Source: an uncultured Clostridia bacterium (GTDB taxonomy: Bacteria > Bacillota > Clostridia > Lachnospirales > Lachnospiraceae). From it: 16,385 nucleotides of DNA. The DNA lies in assembly GCA_946186175.1 (NCBI GenBank), contig CAMHMG010000035.1, forward strand, positions 1 through 16,385. Direction: 5' to 3'. Shown piece after piece: positions 7,547 through 13,511 of the stretch. Each line of letters starts with the position of its first letter. The stretch's first letter is position 1. Both the position numbers and the translations under genes were made by a program. The notes beneath the pieces are model-generated. The model saw only the letters and a program-made list of their open reading frames with translations. It made no database searches and was not told the origin of the DNA.

Positions 7547-9397
7547 ATGGCAGAAGATATTAAGCAGCCTCAAAGAAGAAGAGGAATGCATGGAAGAGGA
7601 CCGCAGGGTCCGGTGGAAAAACCTAAGGATTTTAAGGGGACAATTAAAAAACTGTTGGAATATATATCAAAATATCATGTACTGTTGATCATTGTTGTTA
7701 TTCTTACCACAGCATCTACGGTATTTAATATCATGGGACCTAAGATACTTGGAGAGGCGACGACTGAGATATTTAACGGCCTGGTAAGTAAGATTCAGGG
7801 CGGGGCGGGCATTGATTTTACAAAGCTTTCGCATTTTGTATTACTTCTTTTGGGACTTTATCTTTTTTCGATGTTAATGAGTTACATTCAGGGACTCATA
7901 ATGGTAAATGTTGTGCAAAAGATAGCATTCCAGATGAGAAGAGAGATTTCGGAAAAGATTAATCGCCTTCCGATGAATTACTATGATAAGAACAGTATAG
8001 GTGATGTTCTTTCGAGAATTACCAATGATGTTGATACTTTGACACAGGGGTTAAATCAGTCAGTGACACAATTGATATCATCTGTGGCGACTCTTTTCGG
8101 GATACTTGTAATGATGCTTACGATATCACCGCTTATGACGCTTGTAGCTCTTATGTTACTTCCGATTTCAGGAGTTGGCGTTGCGATAATATTTAAGAAT
8201 TCACAGAAGTATTTTGTGTCTCAACAAAAATATCTTGGTGATGTTAACGGACAGATAGAGGAGTGCTTTGGTGGACATGATGTCGTCAAGTTGTTTACAA
8301 GAGAAGATTCGGTTCTGGAAGAGTTTAACGAAACAAATGATAAGTTATATAATTCAGCGTGGAAGGCACAGTTTATCTCCGGTCTGATTCAACCTATAAT
8401 GGTTTTTGTAGGTAATCTCGGATATGTAGGAGTTGTAATTCTTGGAGGATATTTAAGTATTAAGAAGGTCATTGAGGTAGGTGATATTCAGTCATTTATT
8501 CAGTATGTGAGACAGTTCACACAGCCGATTCAGCAGGTGGCACAGATATCTAATATGCTTCAGTCAACTGCAGCCGCTGCAGAGAGAGTGTTTGCACTGT
8601 TAGATGAGCCTGAAGAGGTTATGCTTTCAGAGAATCATACTAAGAAGTCAATTGATAATATAAAGGGTGATGTATCATTTTCACATGTATGTTTCGGATA
8701 TTATCCTGATAAAATAATTCTTAAGGATTTCTCTGCAAAAGTTAAGGAAGGCCAGAAGGTTGCAATTGTTGGACCTACAGGAGCCGGAAAGACAACATTG
8801 GTCAAGCTTTTGATGAGATTTTACGATCTTAATTCCGGAGACATATTTATTGATGGTATAAATGTCAAAGAGTTTGATAAGAAAGAGGTTCGTAACGCCT
8901 TTGGTATGGTTTTGCAGGATACATGGTTATTCAAGGGAACCATAATGGAGAATATCAGATACGGAAGACTTGATGCAACTGATGAGGAGGTTATTGCTGC
9001 AGCAAAGGCTGCTCATGCACATCATTTCATACAGACACTGCCGGGTGGATATGAAATGGAGCTTAATGAGGAGGCAACTAACGTTTCACAGGGACAAAAG
9101 CAGCTTTTGACTATAGCTCGGGCAATACTTGCCAATAATAAACTTCTTATCCTTGACGAGGCTACTTCCTCTGTTGATACAAGAACAGAAGTAAGAATAC
9201 AGAAGGCTATGGATAACCTGATGAAGGGAAGAACAAGCTTTGTGATTGCTCACAGACTTTCAACAATAAGGGATGCTGACATTATTCTTGTCATGAAGGA
9301 CGGCGATATAATCGAGCAGGGCAACCATGAGGAGCTTCTAGCCAAGAATGGTTTCTACGCCGACCTATACAATTCTCAGTACGAGCGCATAGCGTGA
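7547..9397 (+). CDS. ABC exporter half-transporter, consensus-site subunit (616 aa)
   Basis: Partner of the upstream ABC protein, with the standard six-span exporter domain (about residues 35-320) and a C-terminal ATPase. Walker A is GPTGAGKTT (409-417). Walker B is LLILDE with an intact catalytic Glu538, and the switch His569 (IAHRLST) is present. The signature is VSQGQ (513-517) instead of SGGQ. Its Walker A/B therefore pairs with the normal signature of ABC-1 to make the working ATP site, while its altered signature completes the degenerate one. The ATG at 7547 is chosen because GAGGTG (7535-7540) is the likely ribosome binding site 6 nt upstream; a GTG at 7538 lies inside that site. The N-terminus is basic (PQRRRGMHGRGPQG). 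The last 20 or so codons and the DNA after them are much richer in G and C than the rest of the gene. No intrinsic terminator follows directly. Confidence 0.93.
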   Translation: MAEDIKQPQRRRGMHGRGPQGPVEKPKDFKGTIKKLLEYISKYHVLLIIVVILTTASTVFNIMGPKILGEATTEIFNGLVSKIQGGAGIDFTKLSHFVLLLLGLYLFSMLMSYIQGLIMVNVVQKIAFQMRREISEKINRLPMNYYDKNSIGDVLSRITNDVDTLTQGLNQSVTQLISSVATLFGILVMMLTISPLMTLVALMLLPISGVGVAIIFKNSQKYFVSQQKYLGDVNGQIEECFGGHDVVKLFTREDSVLEEFNETNDKLYNSAWKAQFISGLIQPIMVFVGNLGYVGVVILGGYLSIKKVIEVGDIQSFIQYVRQFTQPIQQVAQISNMLQSTAAAAERVFALLDEPEEVMLSENHTKKSIDNIKGDVSFSHVCFGYYPDKIILKDFSAKVKEGQKVAIVGPTGAGKTTLVKLLMRFYDLNSGDIFIDGINVKEFDKKEVRNAFGMVLQDTWLFKGTIMENIRYGRLDATDEEVIAAAKAAHAHHFIQTLPGGYEMELNEEATNVSQGQKQLLTIARAILANNKLLILDEATSSVDTRTEVRIQKAMDNLMKGRTSFVIAHRLSTIRDADIILVMKDGDIIEQGNHEELLAKNGFYADLYNSQYERIA

Positions 9398-9414
9398 ACC
9401 AGGTGAGTGCAACG

Positions 9415-9447
9415 GCGCAATGCGTTCGGCGGACGCATGTACTGCGC
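9415..9447 (+). other. GC-rich palindromic element after the ABC operon
   Basis: Two nested stems: GCGCA (9415-9419) with TGCGC (9443-9447), enclosing ATGCGT (9420-9425) with ACGCAT (9433-9438). A further U-G and C-G pair leaves a 3-nt loop, and GTAC bulges on the 3' side. No T-tract follows, so it is not a classical terminator, though it could protect the mRNA 3' end. The block from about 9340 to 9460 stands out as GC-rich against AT-rich flanks and may be a dispersed repeat; that needs a genome search. Confidence 0.55.
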
Positions 9448-9465
9448 GGACCGATAATAAATAAT

Positions 9466-9494
9466 TTGAACATATATTAAAAATATGTTAGAAT
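9466..9494 (+). promoter_or_regulatory. pyrE promoter with a dyad in the spacer
   Basis: TTGAAC (9466-9471) and TAGAAT (9489-9494) are separated by 17 nt. The inverted repeat AACATAT / ATATGTT (9469-9475 and 9483-9489) spans the whole spacer and touches both boxes, so it could be an operator; AT-rich chance is possible. Transcription would start about 45 nt before the pyrE ATG. No attenuator or PyrR-type structure is seen in that leader. Confidence 0.6.
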
Positions 9495-9545
9495 AGGAGC
9501 GATTGAATAACGCACTTATGTTGCATAATAAGGAGAGTGTATTGA

Positions 9546-10220
9546 ATGGAACAATATAAGAAAGAATTTATCGAGTTTATGATCGATAGTAACGTGTTGA
9601 AATTTGGTGATTTTATAACAAAAAGTGGAAGAAAGACTCCTTTCTTTGTCAACACAGGTTTTTACAGAACCGGCACTCAATTAAAACGTCTTGGTGAATA
9701 TTATGCTGAGGCAATTAATAATGAGTTTGGTACGGATTTTGATGTATTATTCGGACCTGCATACAAAGGAATCCCGCTTACAGTGGCAACAACTATGGCA
9801 ATTGCAGATATCTATGATGAGGATATTCGTTATTGTTCCAATCGTAAGGAAGTTAAGGACCACGGTGATAAGGGAATATTACTCGGAAGTCCTATCGAAG
9901 ATGGTGACAGGGTAGTGATTATCGAAGATGTTACAACAGCAGGTACATCTATCGAGGAGACACTTCCTATAATCAAAGCACAGGGTAATGTTGAGATGGT
10001 AGGCATGGTGGTTTCTGTAGATCGTATGGAACGTGGTCAGGGAAAGAAATCAGCACTTTCTGAGATCGAGGAGAAGTATGGTTTTAAGACAACATCGATC
10101 GTTACCATGAAAGAGGTTGTTGAACATTTATATAACAGACCATATAAGGGAAGAGTTGTTATAGATGATGAGTTGAAGAAGGCTATAGATGCATATTATG
10201 AGCAGTATGGTGCAGAATAA
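9546..10220 (+). CDS. pyrE: Orotate phosphoribosyltransferase (224 aa)
   Basis: Cytoplasmic enzyme of de novo pyrimidine synthesis that converts orotate and PRPP to orotidine 5'-phosphate and pyrophosphate. The PRPP-binding signature VVIIEDVTTAGTS is at residues 123-135, with the acidic pair E127-D128 in place. Other expected elements are FFVNTGFYRTG near residue 35, GPAYKGIPL near 75, and the catalytic-loop stretch SNRKEVKDHGDKG near 98-110. The length matches the longer bacterial PyrE form. AAGGAG ends 10 nt before the ATG. No other pyr gene lies in the window, and it has its own promoter, so it is an isolated pyrE here rather than part of a pyr operon. No terminator is obvious directly after it; a hairpin repeat and a small membrane-protein gene follow, possibly on the same transcript. 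The identification is firm. Confidence 0.95.
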   Translation: MEQYKKEFIEFMIDSNVLKFGDFITKSGRKTPFFVNTGFYRTGTQLKRLGEYYAEAINNEFGTDFDVLFGPAYKGIPLTVATTMAIADIYDEDIRYCSNRKEVKDHGDKGILLGSPIEDGDRVVIIEDVTTAGTSIEETLPIIKAQGNVEMVGMVVSVDRMERGQGKKSALSEIEEKYGFKTTSIVTMKEVVEHLYNRPYKGRVVIDDELKKAIDAYYEQYGAE

Positions 10221-10233
10221 TTCTTAAATTATG

Positions 10234-10275
10234 TTGTTCAGGTATCATCTTGCATTTACTGCAAGATACGCAGGA
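10234..10275 (+). repeat. 42-nt hairpin repeat, copy A
   Basis: This segment matches 12431-12472 at 36 of 42 positions. Its core is ATCTTGCA (10247-10254), loop TTTAC, then TGCAAGAT (10260-10267), a perfect 8-bp stem. A duplicated ATC allows an alternative pairing of GTATC with GATAC around a 3-nt bulge. It lies 13 nt after the pyrE stop and 60 nt before the small membrane-protein gene. There is no T-tract immediately after the stem, so it is not a usual terminator. Confidence 0.7.
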
Positions 10276-10335
10276 AAAGTATTTTTTACGATACTCAATT
10301 ATATTATTTGAATTATCAGAATCGGAGGGATTGTC

Positions 10336-10488
10336 ATGGGTGAGAAGATATATAAGACAATGGGAAAGACCGGTGCATGGGGTATAGCTTTTGGAGTTAT
10401 ACTTATTGTTATGGGTCTTGCAATAGGAATTATGCAGATAATATATGGTGGAAAGCTCTTAATGGATAGGAAAGAGATCACATTTTAA
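10336..10488 (+). CDS. Small single-span membrane protein (50 aa)
   Basis: Short gene with a strong ribosome binding site, GGAGGG at 10324-10329, 6 nt before the ATG. The peptide begins MGEKIYKTMGKTGAWGIAFG, then has one hydrophobic span (about residues 16-37, rich in Gly, Ile, Val and Met), and ends with the polar tail KLLMDRKEITF. The basic N-terminus suggests an N-in orientation. It is followed 12 nt later by a strong terminator, which supports it being a real transcribed unit. A hairpin repeat lies in its leader; a promoter was not clear, so it may be read from pyrE. From memory, similar 50-60 residue proteins occur in other Lachnospiraceae, but I can name no function. Confidence rests on the ribosome binding site, coherent topology and terminator. 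Confidence 0.75.
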   Translation: MGEKIYKTMGKTGAWGIAFGVILIVMGLAIGIMQIIYGGKLLMDRKEITF

Positions 10489-10500
10489 TATATTATTATC

Positions 10501-10546
10501 AAACCTTCAGAGCAGAACGTTAAGGAGCTGCTCTGAAGGTTTTTTT
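10501..10546 (+). terminator. Intrinsic terminator after the 50-aa membrane protein
   Basis: A perfect 15-bp stem (10501-10515 with 10528-10542) closes a 12-nt loop and runs into a T-tract (10540-10546). It ends the pyrE/small-protein region before degV. Confidence 0.95.
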
Positions 10547-10629
10547 ATATAGTGCTGTTATGATTACAATGATAGTTAACAAATCAAGTTTAAAGAATGC
10601 AATTAGGGGTTTTATTTTTTTGATGAATG

Positions 10630-10638
10630 TGGTATAGT
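10630..10638 (+). promoter_or_regulatory. Extended -10 promoter for the DegV-family gene
   Basis: TGgTATAGT fits an extended -10 element. The -35 region 17 nt upstream (TTTTAT) is weak, which is usual for extended -10 promoters. Transcription would start near 10645, about 50 nt before the gene. Confidence 0.5.
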
Positions 10639-10696
10639 GTATTGCAACAAGTAGTTATGAAAACCATATATTGAATGTGTATATAGGAGAATGATG

Positions 10697-11590
10697 ATGT
10701 CATATCAAATTATAACAGACAGCTCATGCGACATACCTTCTGAGATTGTCAAGAAAAAGAATATATTTGTAGTCCCGTTTTATGTGTCATTTGACAGCGA
10801 GAAATATTACAAAGAGAATCTTGACATTGAAGTGAGGGAATTTTATCAGAGAATGGTAGACAATCCTGATATTTTTCCCAAAACATCACTTCCATCAGTT
10901 GAGGATTATATTGAAGCATTTACCCCCTATGTGAAAGAAGGGACCGGAATTATATGTATTTGTATAACTACAAAGTTTTCCGGCTCGTATAATTCTGCTA
11001 TGTCGGCTAAGGATGTATTGTTAGAGGATCATCCCGATGCGAAAATAACCGTAATTGATGCTACCGTCAACACTGTGTTGCAGGGAATATTAGTTTTAGA
11101 AGCAGCCAGAATGCAGGAGAATGGACTGTCATATGAAGAGGTGGTTGATAATGTTGAAAGGATCAAATCAACAGGAAGAATAATATTTACCGTTGGGAAT
11201 ATGGATTATTTGATTCATGGAGGCAGAGTGGGCAAGGTTATGAAAGTTGCGGTCAATGCATTTAAAATCCGCCCTATGATCATTTTGAAAGAGGGGGAGA
11301 TATTCCCGTTTGGTATAGCAAGAAGCAGAAAGAAGTCAATTCAGAAAATATTGGAAAAGACAAAGTCTCATTTCGAGGAGATAGGTGAATCTCCCGACGA
11401 TTATGAAATAGTAGTCGGTTATGGTTATGACTATGAGGAAGCTGTGGAATTCAAAGAAGAGCTTATAAGTTCTCTGTCTGAGTATTCCACGAAGAAAGAT
11501 ATAGATATTTTTCAAATAGGAGCTATGATAGGAGTGCACACAGGTCCGTATCCGCTAGGAATTGGATTGATTAGAAAATATGACAAATAG
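10697..11590 (+). CDS. DegV-family fatty-acid-binding protein, FakB-like (297 aa)
   Basis: DegV proteins bind one fatty acid; those studied as FakB present it to the kinase FakA to make acyl phosphate for phospholipid synthesis. The N-terminus reads YQIITDSSCDIP, the typical DegV opening. T63-S64 in TSLPS and the FSGSYNSA loop (94-101) are the conserved lipid-binding positions. The GRVGK motif and a C-terminal GAMIGVHTGPYPLGIGLI segment, ending beside the usual HxGPG-like site, complete the fold. Three ATGs run in tandem (10691, 10694, 10697); AGGAG at 10685-10689 is well spaced (7 nt) only for the third, which also gives the start closest to homologues. It is monocistronic, with its own promoter and terminator; no FakA is in the window. 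Family is firm; which fatty acid it binds is not visible. Confidence 0.9.
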   Translation: MSYQIITDSSCDIPSEIVKKKNIFVVPFYVSFDSEKYYKENLDIEVREFYQRMVDNPDIFPKTSLPSVEDYIEAFTPYVKEGTGIICICITTKFSGSYNSAMSAKDVLLEDHPDAKITVIDATVNTVLQGILVLEAARMQENGLSYEEVVDNVERIKSTGRIIFTVGNMDYLIHGGRVGKVMKVAVNAFKIRPMIILKEGEIFPFGIARSRKKSIQKILEKTKSHFEEIGESPDDYEIVVGYGYDYEEAVEFKEELISSLSEYSTKKDIDIFQIGAMIGVHTGPYPLGIGLIRKYDK

Positions 11591-11617
11591 AGATGTGTCA
11601 AATTGTAGTATTAATAT

Positions 11618-11650
11618 AAAATGTCCCTATATATTGTAGGGGCATTTTTT
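11618..11650 (+). terminator. Intrinsic terminator after the DegV-family gene
   Basis: A 12-bp stem including one U-G pair (11618-11629 with 11637-11648) closes a 7-nt loop, and the 3' arm merges into a run of six T (11645-11650). Confidence 0.85.
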
Positions 11651-11727
11651 ATCTATTGTAAAGTTGCACAAAATGATTTTTAAGTAGTGGATAAAATGCA
11701 GAAAAACGCTCAAATTTAGAAAATCAC

Positions 11728-11756
11728 TTACAAAATTATCAAAAATTTGATATTAT
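11728..11756 (+). promoter_or_regulatory. Promoter of the CarD-like gene with a dyad operator candidate
   Basis: TTACAA (11728-11733) and TATTAT (11751-11756) are 17 nt apart. A perfect inverted repeat TATCAAA-AA-TTTGATA (11737-11752) fills the spacer and overlaps the first bases of the -10 box, a position where a bound repressor would block polymerase. AT-rich chance cannot be excluded. Confidence 0.55.
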
Positions 11757-11807
11757 AGTAGATGTGAAAAAGAGTAGGAGTGACTGATTAAGAAAGAGAG
11801 GAGTAAC

Positions 11808-12329
11808 ATGTTTAAAGTCGGTGAGTATGTCGTTAATGGTGCTAACGGCGTATGTAAAGTCGAGAAGATTGGAACTATGGAACTTGGTGGCGTGGAAAGC
11901 GATAAACAGTATTACACGTTATTACCGCTTTACACAAAAGGCAGTCAGGTGTTTACCCCGGTGGACAACAAGAAGGTCGTGTTACGTTCTGTAATCAGTA
12001 AGCAGGAGGCTTGTAAATTAATTGATGAGATGAGAGACATTGAAGAAATTGTTGTTAAGGATGACAAGAAACGCGAGATTGCTTATAAAGAGGCAATCAA
12101 ATCCTGTGACTGCCGGGAATTTATTCGTATTATCAACACTGTCCTTAAGAGAAAACAGGAGAGACTTGCAGCAGGCAAGAAGATGTCTGCTTGTGATGAG
12201 AGGTATTATAAACAGGCAAAGGACAACCTTTATGGAGAATTTGCAGTAAGCCTCAAAATCGCAAAGGAAGATGTTGAGAATTTTGTTGAACGTAGAATTG
12301 CTCTTAAAGAGATGGCATCTGCGTCCTGA
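11808..12329 (+). CDS. CarD/CdnL-family RNA polymerase-binding factor (173 aa)
   Basis: Transcription factor of the CarD_CdnL_TRCF family. Members bind the RNA polymerase beta subunit through an N-terminal Tudor-like domain and act on promoter-complex stability, often at rRNA and growth genes. Residues 1-65 carry the family pattern: FKVGEYVVNGANGVCKVEKI, a YYTLLPLY strand, and FTPVDNKKVVLRSVIS. The rest (about 66-173) is helical and basic, as in the DNA-contacting C-terminal domain, with several Cys (a CDCREF stretch) that look non-conserved. Length is typical. AGGAG at 11799-11803 precedes the ATG by 4 nt. It stands alone between its own promoter and terminator. The family is confident; target promoters cannot be judged from this window. 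Confidence 0.88.
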   Translation: MFKVGEYVVNGANGVCKVEKIGTMELGGVESDKQYYTLLPLYTKGSQVFTPVDNKKVVLRSVISKQEACKLIDEMRDIEEIVVKDDKKREIAYKEAIKSCDCREFIRIINTVLKRKQERLAAGKKMSACDERYYKQAKDNLYGEFAVSLKIAKEDVENFVERRIALKEMASAS

Positions 12330-12354
12330 TTGTCGATTATTATTACGTATTATC

Positions 12355-12385
12355 AAAAAAATCGGTCTTTCAGACCGGTTTTTTT
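12355..12385 (+). terminator. Intrinsic terminator after the CarD-like gene
   Basis: A 14-bp A-U-flanked stem (12355-12368 with 12372-12385) has a GC-rich core (CGGTCT with AGACCG), a 3-nt loop and a run of seven T. Its T-tract overlaps the -35 box of the next promoter. Confidence 0.92.
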
Positions 12386-12412
12386 GACTTTATAGGTTTA
12401 ATGGTATATTAT
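12384..12412 (+). promoter_or_regulatory. Promoter of the TPR membrane-protein gene
   Basis: TTGACT (12384-12389) and TATTAT (12407-12412) have a 17-nt spacer. The start would be near 12419, giving a leader of about 80 nt that contains hairpin repeat copy B. Confidence 0.65.
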
Positions 12413-12430
12413 ATATATGAATAAGAGTAA

Positions 12431-12472
12431 TTGTTCAGGTAGCATTTTGCATTTACTGCAAGATGCGTACGA
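12431..12472 (+). repeat. 42-nt hairpin repeat, copy B
   Basis: Second copy of the element at 10234-10275, with six differences. Here the stem is longer: GCATTTTGCA (12442-12451), loop TTTAC, TGCAAGATGC (12457-12466), 10 bp with one U-G pair. The U-G replaces a C-G of copy A, so pairing is kept at that position. It lies in the predicted 5' leader, 25 nt before the TPR-gene ATG. Confidence 0.75.
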
Positions 12473-12497
12473 ATATGATAATTAATGAGGTTGATTT

Positions 12498-13382
12498 ATG
12501 AGAAGGCGGAGAAGAAGGCGTAATAAATTTGATAAATATGGTATTTATGAAATACCTAACTATTCATCTCCAAGAAGAAAAAGAAGGAAAAAGAAAAAAG
12601 CCGGTTTTGGGGGCATGATAAAGCTTTTTCTTTCGATGTGGATTGTGATATTTCTTATATATTTGGTATCTTACTGTGTAAAGTACAGTATGAAGGATGA
12701 AGCTGTTTCGTTATATAATGAAGGAGATTATCAGGGAGCGATTGAACTGTTTGAGGAAGCATTAAAACCACAACTTCCTCTTTTATATTCTTTTGATAAT
12801 GATATAAGATATTATATGGCGGATTGTTATGTTAACTTGAAGGAGTTTGATCTGGCTTGTCATCAATATGATATGATAAGATTTTGGTCTTCTAATACTG
12901 AAAAAAGAGCAGAATATCTGGAAAATATAGCATATGGGTTATTACTTTACAGATGGCAGGATTACAGACAAGCCTTGCCGATACTTAAACAAGCTTATGA
13001 AGACGGGTACAGTGAACTTATACTATATGTTGGAAGCTGTTATGGACAGATAGGCGACATGGAGAATATGCAGTTATATTACAATGTATTTCTACAAGAC
13101 CATGAATTGAACAGTTTTATGTATGCACAATATGCATCAATTGCTCTTGATAAGGATTTGTTAGAAGATGCTGAAAAATATATTGAGGCAGGGAAGAATC
13201 TAAGTGATCAATCATGTATACGTGAAATTCTATATGATGAGATTGTTTATTATGAAAAGCTTAAAGATTATAATACAGCATATGAGAAAGTATCAGATTT
13301 TATTGAAAAGTATCCTAATGATGTAGATGGAAAAAAAGAATTGGATTTACTCTATACAAGACAGACATTAGATAAAAAATAA
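12498..13382 (+). CDS. Membrane-anchored TPR protein with basic N-terminus (294 aa)
   Basis: Predicted single-span membrane protein with a repeat domain for protein-protein contact; no specific function recognised. The first 39 residues are highly basic, with a run of seven Arg right after Met (RRRRRRR) and a second cluster RRKRRKKKK, and should stay in the cytoplasm, perhaps touching nucleic acid or acidic lipid. One membrane span follows (about 41-63). The rest, placed outside by the positive-inside rule, contains TPR-like helix pairs, clearest at about 68-101 (AVSLYNEGDYQGAIELFEEA), with further units around 150-180 and 250-285. TGAGG at 12486-12490 precedes the ATG by 7 nt. It has its own promoter, and the leader carries a hairpin repeat. 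The next gene, a cell-wall hydrolase, has a separate promoter, so a shared envelope role is only suggestive. Confidence 0.8.
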   Translation: MRRRRRRRNKFDKYGIYEIPNYSSPRRKRRKKKKAGFGGMIKLFLSMWIVIFLIYLVSYCVKYSMKDEAVSLYNEGDYQGAIELFEEALKPQLPLLYSFDNDIRYYMADCYVNLKEFDLACHQYDMIRFWSSNTEKRAEYLENIAYGLLLYRWQDYRQALPILKQAYEDGYSELILYVGSCYGQIGDMENMQLYYNVFLQDHELNSFMYAQYASIALDKDLLEDAEKYIEAGKNLSDQSCIREILYDEIVYYEKLKDYNTAYEKVSDFIEKYPNDVDGKKELDLLYTRQTLDKK

Positions 13383-13434
13383 ATGGTGAAAAATTACGAA
13401 ATTGTTAAATATTTTAAATTATTTAATTTTTCTG

Positions 13435-13463
13435 TTGAAATAAATAGAAATGTATAGTATTAT
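13435..13463 (+). promoter_or_regulatory. Promoter of the SH3-glucosaminidase gene
   Basis: TTGAAA (13435-13440) and TATTAT (13458-13463) are 17 nt apart. Transcription would begin near 13470, about 40 nt before the ATG. The surrounding 13383-13511 gap is extremely AT-rich, and no terminator for the TPR gene was recognised in it. Confidence 0.65.
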
Positions 13464-13511
13464 GTAATCATGTTATGTTAATTTGGTGATTTTTGTTTAG
13501 AGGAGCAAAGG

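Noticed and set aside
9291..9473. Minus-strand open frame across the GC-rich end of ABC-2
   Set aside because: It is an accident of few stops in GC-rich DNA; no ribosome binding site or domain, and it overlaps the ABC-2 C-terminus and the palindrome.
9495..9545. Pyrimidine attenuator or riboswitch before pyrE
   Set aside because: The leader is only about 45 nt and shows no terminator/antiterminator pair or PyrR-type loop.
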